5,354 nt of DNA. Source: Desulfobulbaceae bacterium (GTDB taxonomy: Bacteria > Desulfobacterota > Desulfobulbia > Desulfobulbales > Desulfocapsaceae). The stretch covers positions 1 to 5,354 of the forward strand of contig JAIRRG010000150.1 in NCBI GenBank assembly GCA_031256095.1. The letters run 5' to 3'. The position numbers and the translations under genes are program-made. The number at the start of each line of letters is the position of its first letter. Position 1 is the stretch's first letter. The notes beneath the pieces are model-generated. The model was not told the DNA's origin, did not search any database, and worked only from the letters and a program-made list of their open reading frames with translations. Below are positions 4,690 through 5,354 of the stretch, in pieces.

Positions 4690-5354
4690 ATGCGTATTTT
4701 GCTTCGTTTGACCCTTGTTGTCATTGCTGTCACCTGGCTTGTCGAAACCGCCGCTGCCGACAATTTTCGCGTCCTGACCGGCCATGCTTTCGACGGCCAG
4801 CCGGCCAACGTCAATAGCTCGGCCCTGAACGAGGTCGCCCCCGGCCTGGAAACCGAGGTCGTTGGCGCCATCATGCGCCACACTGGGCTGCCGCGAAATT
4901 TCGCCCTCTATGCCAGCTCGGCGGTGGCCAATGCGGCGGCGGTGATCCTTGTTGATAAAGATGGGCACGGCAAACGCGCCCTCGTCTGTAACGAGCAGTT
5001 CATGAAAACGGCCCAGCAGGCCAGCGCTGATGGCAACTGGGCTCCTATCAGCATCATAGCTCATGAAATTGGTCACCACATTGCCGGCCAGCCTCTCGTT
5101 GAAGGCGATTGGCAGCCGCACGGCGAGCTGACGGCCGACGCCTTCAGTGGTTTTATTCTCTATAAACTGGGGGCAAAACTGGGCGAAGCCAGCCGCGCCG
5201 TCAACACCTTAGCCATGAAAAAAGATAATGGTCCGAGCCATGACGAGCGATTACAGGCCGTGCGCCAAGGCTGGATGTTCGCCTGCCGTCAGCACTCCGA
5301 CCACTGCGATGGCGATGAAACCGCCTTGCTCTCGCCGACGCCGACCCCGATCAA
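4690..5354 (+). CDS. Secreted HEIGHH zinc metallopeptidase, partial (3' end beyond window)
   Basis: The frame is open from ATG at 4690 to the window end (221 codons) with no stop, so the C-terminus is missing. Residues 1-23 form a signal peptide: MRILLR, a hydrophobic core at about 8-18, and an AAA site before Asp24. The protein is thus likely exported. AHEIGHHIAG at 124-133 contains the zinc-binding HExxH (H125, catalytic E126, H129). GELTADAFSGFILYKLGA at 145-162 supplies the probable third ligand Glu146, as in gluzincins of the M48-like type where an ExxAD helix follows. SHDERLQAVRQGW at 183-195 resembles the conserved His/Arg segment that follows in such proteins. Cys100, Cys199 and Cys206 could form a disulfide in the envelope. 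The shine-like GAGA (4679-4682) is weak but well spaced. It is divergent from pyrK, with no functional link evident. Substrate unknown; family placement is by motif only. Confidence 0.85.
   Translation, partial: MRILLRLTLVVIAVTWLVETAAADNFRVLTGHAFDGQPANVNSSALNEVAPGLETEVVGAIMRHTGLPRNFALYASSAVANAAAVILVDKDGHGKRALVCNEQFMKTAQQASADGNWAPISIIAHEIGHHIAGQPLVEGDWQPHGELTADAFSGFILYKLGAKLGEASRAVNTLAMKKDNGPSHDERLQAVRQGWMFACRQHSDHCDGDETALLSPTPTPI

Noticed and set aside
4651..5121. Minus-strand 156-codon open frame antisense to the metallopeptidase
   Set aside because: The plus frame has a signal peptide and HEIGHH zinc motif, while the minus translation has no recognisable domain. It was considered as the gene that the 4590-4613 terminator serves, but coding evidence is lacking.

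Overview
The window is bacterial chromosome, moderately GC-rich (high fifties percent by eye, lower in the first ~620 bases). It is dominated by a compact leftward biosynthetic operon, pyrK-pyrD-aroE-aroA. This encodes the two subunits of an NAD-linked class 1B dihydroorotate dehydrogenase (pyrimidine synthesis), followed by shikimate dehydrogenase and EPSP synthase (aromatic amino acid/chorismate synthesis). A PyrK/PyrD pair, rather than a membrane quinone-linked class 2 PyrD, is typical of anaerobes and facultative anaerobes such as Firmicutes (including Negativicutes) and Desulfobacterota. The sequence alone does not settle the phylum.

Layout, left to right. Bases 1-178: left edge with no confidently assigned gene; one minus-strand frame is open to the window edge. 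Bases 179-472 (minus): a small DUF1330-family protein with its own ribosome binding site, a candidate promoter and an inverted repeat around that promoter. Bases 473-618: intergenic, with no convincing terminator for the operon. Bases 619-4444 (minus): aroA, aroE, pyrD and pyrK, transcribed in the order pyrK to aroA. The three junctions are a 10-base overlap (pyrK/pyrD), a 15-base gap (pyrD/aroE) and a 4-base ATGA overlap (aroE/aroA), so one transcript and translational coupling are very likely. Bases 4445-4689: a divergent intergenic region. Bases 4690 to the right edge (plus): the start of a secreted HEIGHH zinc metallopeptidase, cut off by the window end.

The four operon enzymes look intact, with their key catalytic residues in place. 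PyrK carries FAD, NAD and 2Fe-2S elements and passes electrons from FMN-containing PyrD to NAD+. AroE makes shikimate. AroA condenses shikimate-3-phosphate with PEP two steps later; shikimate kinase is not in the window.

The least ordinary part is the region upstream of pyrK. It holds a strong leftward intrinsic terminator (4590-4613) with no leftward gene behind it. It also holds a short leader in which two mutually exclusive hairpins can be drawn next to a U-tract, just before a pyrK start that lacks a Shine-Dalgarno sequence, plus several dyads. This could be an attenuation-type control of the pyr-aro operon, but that is an inference from sequence. I saw no CRISPR array, tRNA, rRNA, insertion sequence or clearly new multi-gene system.
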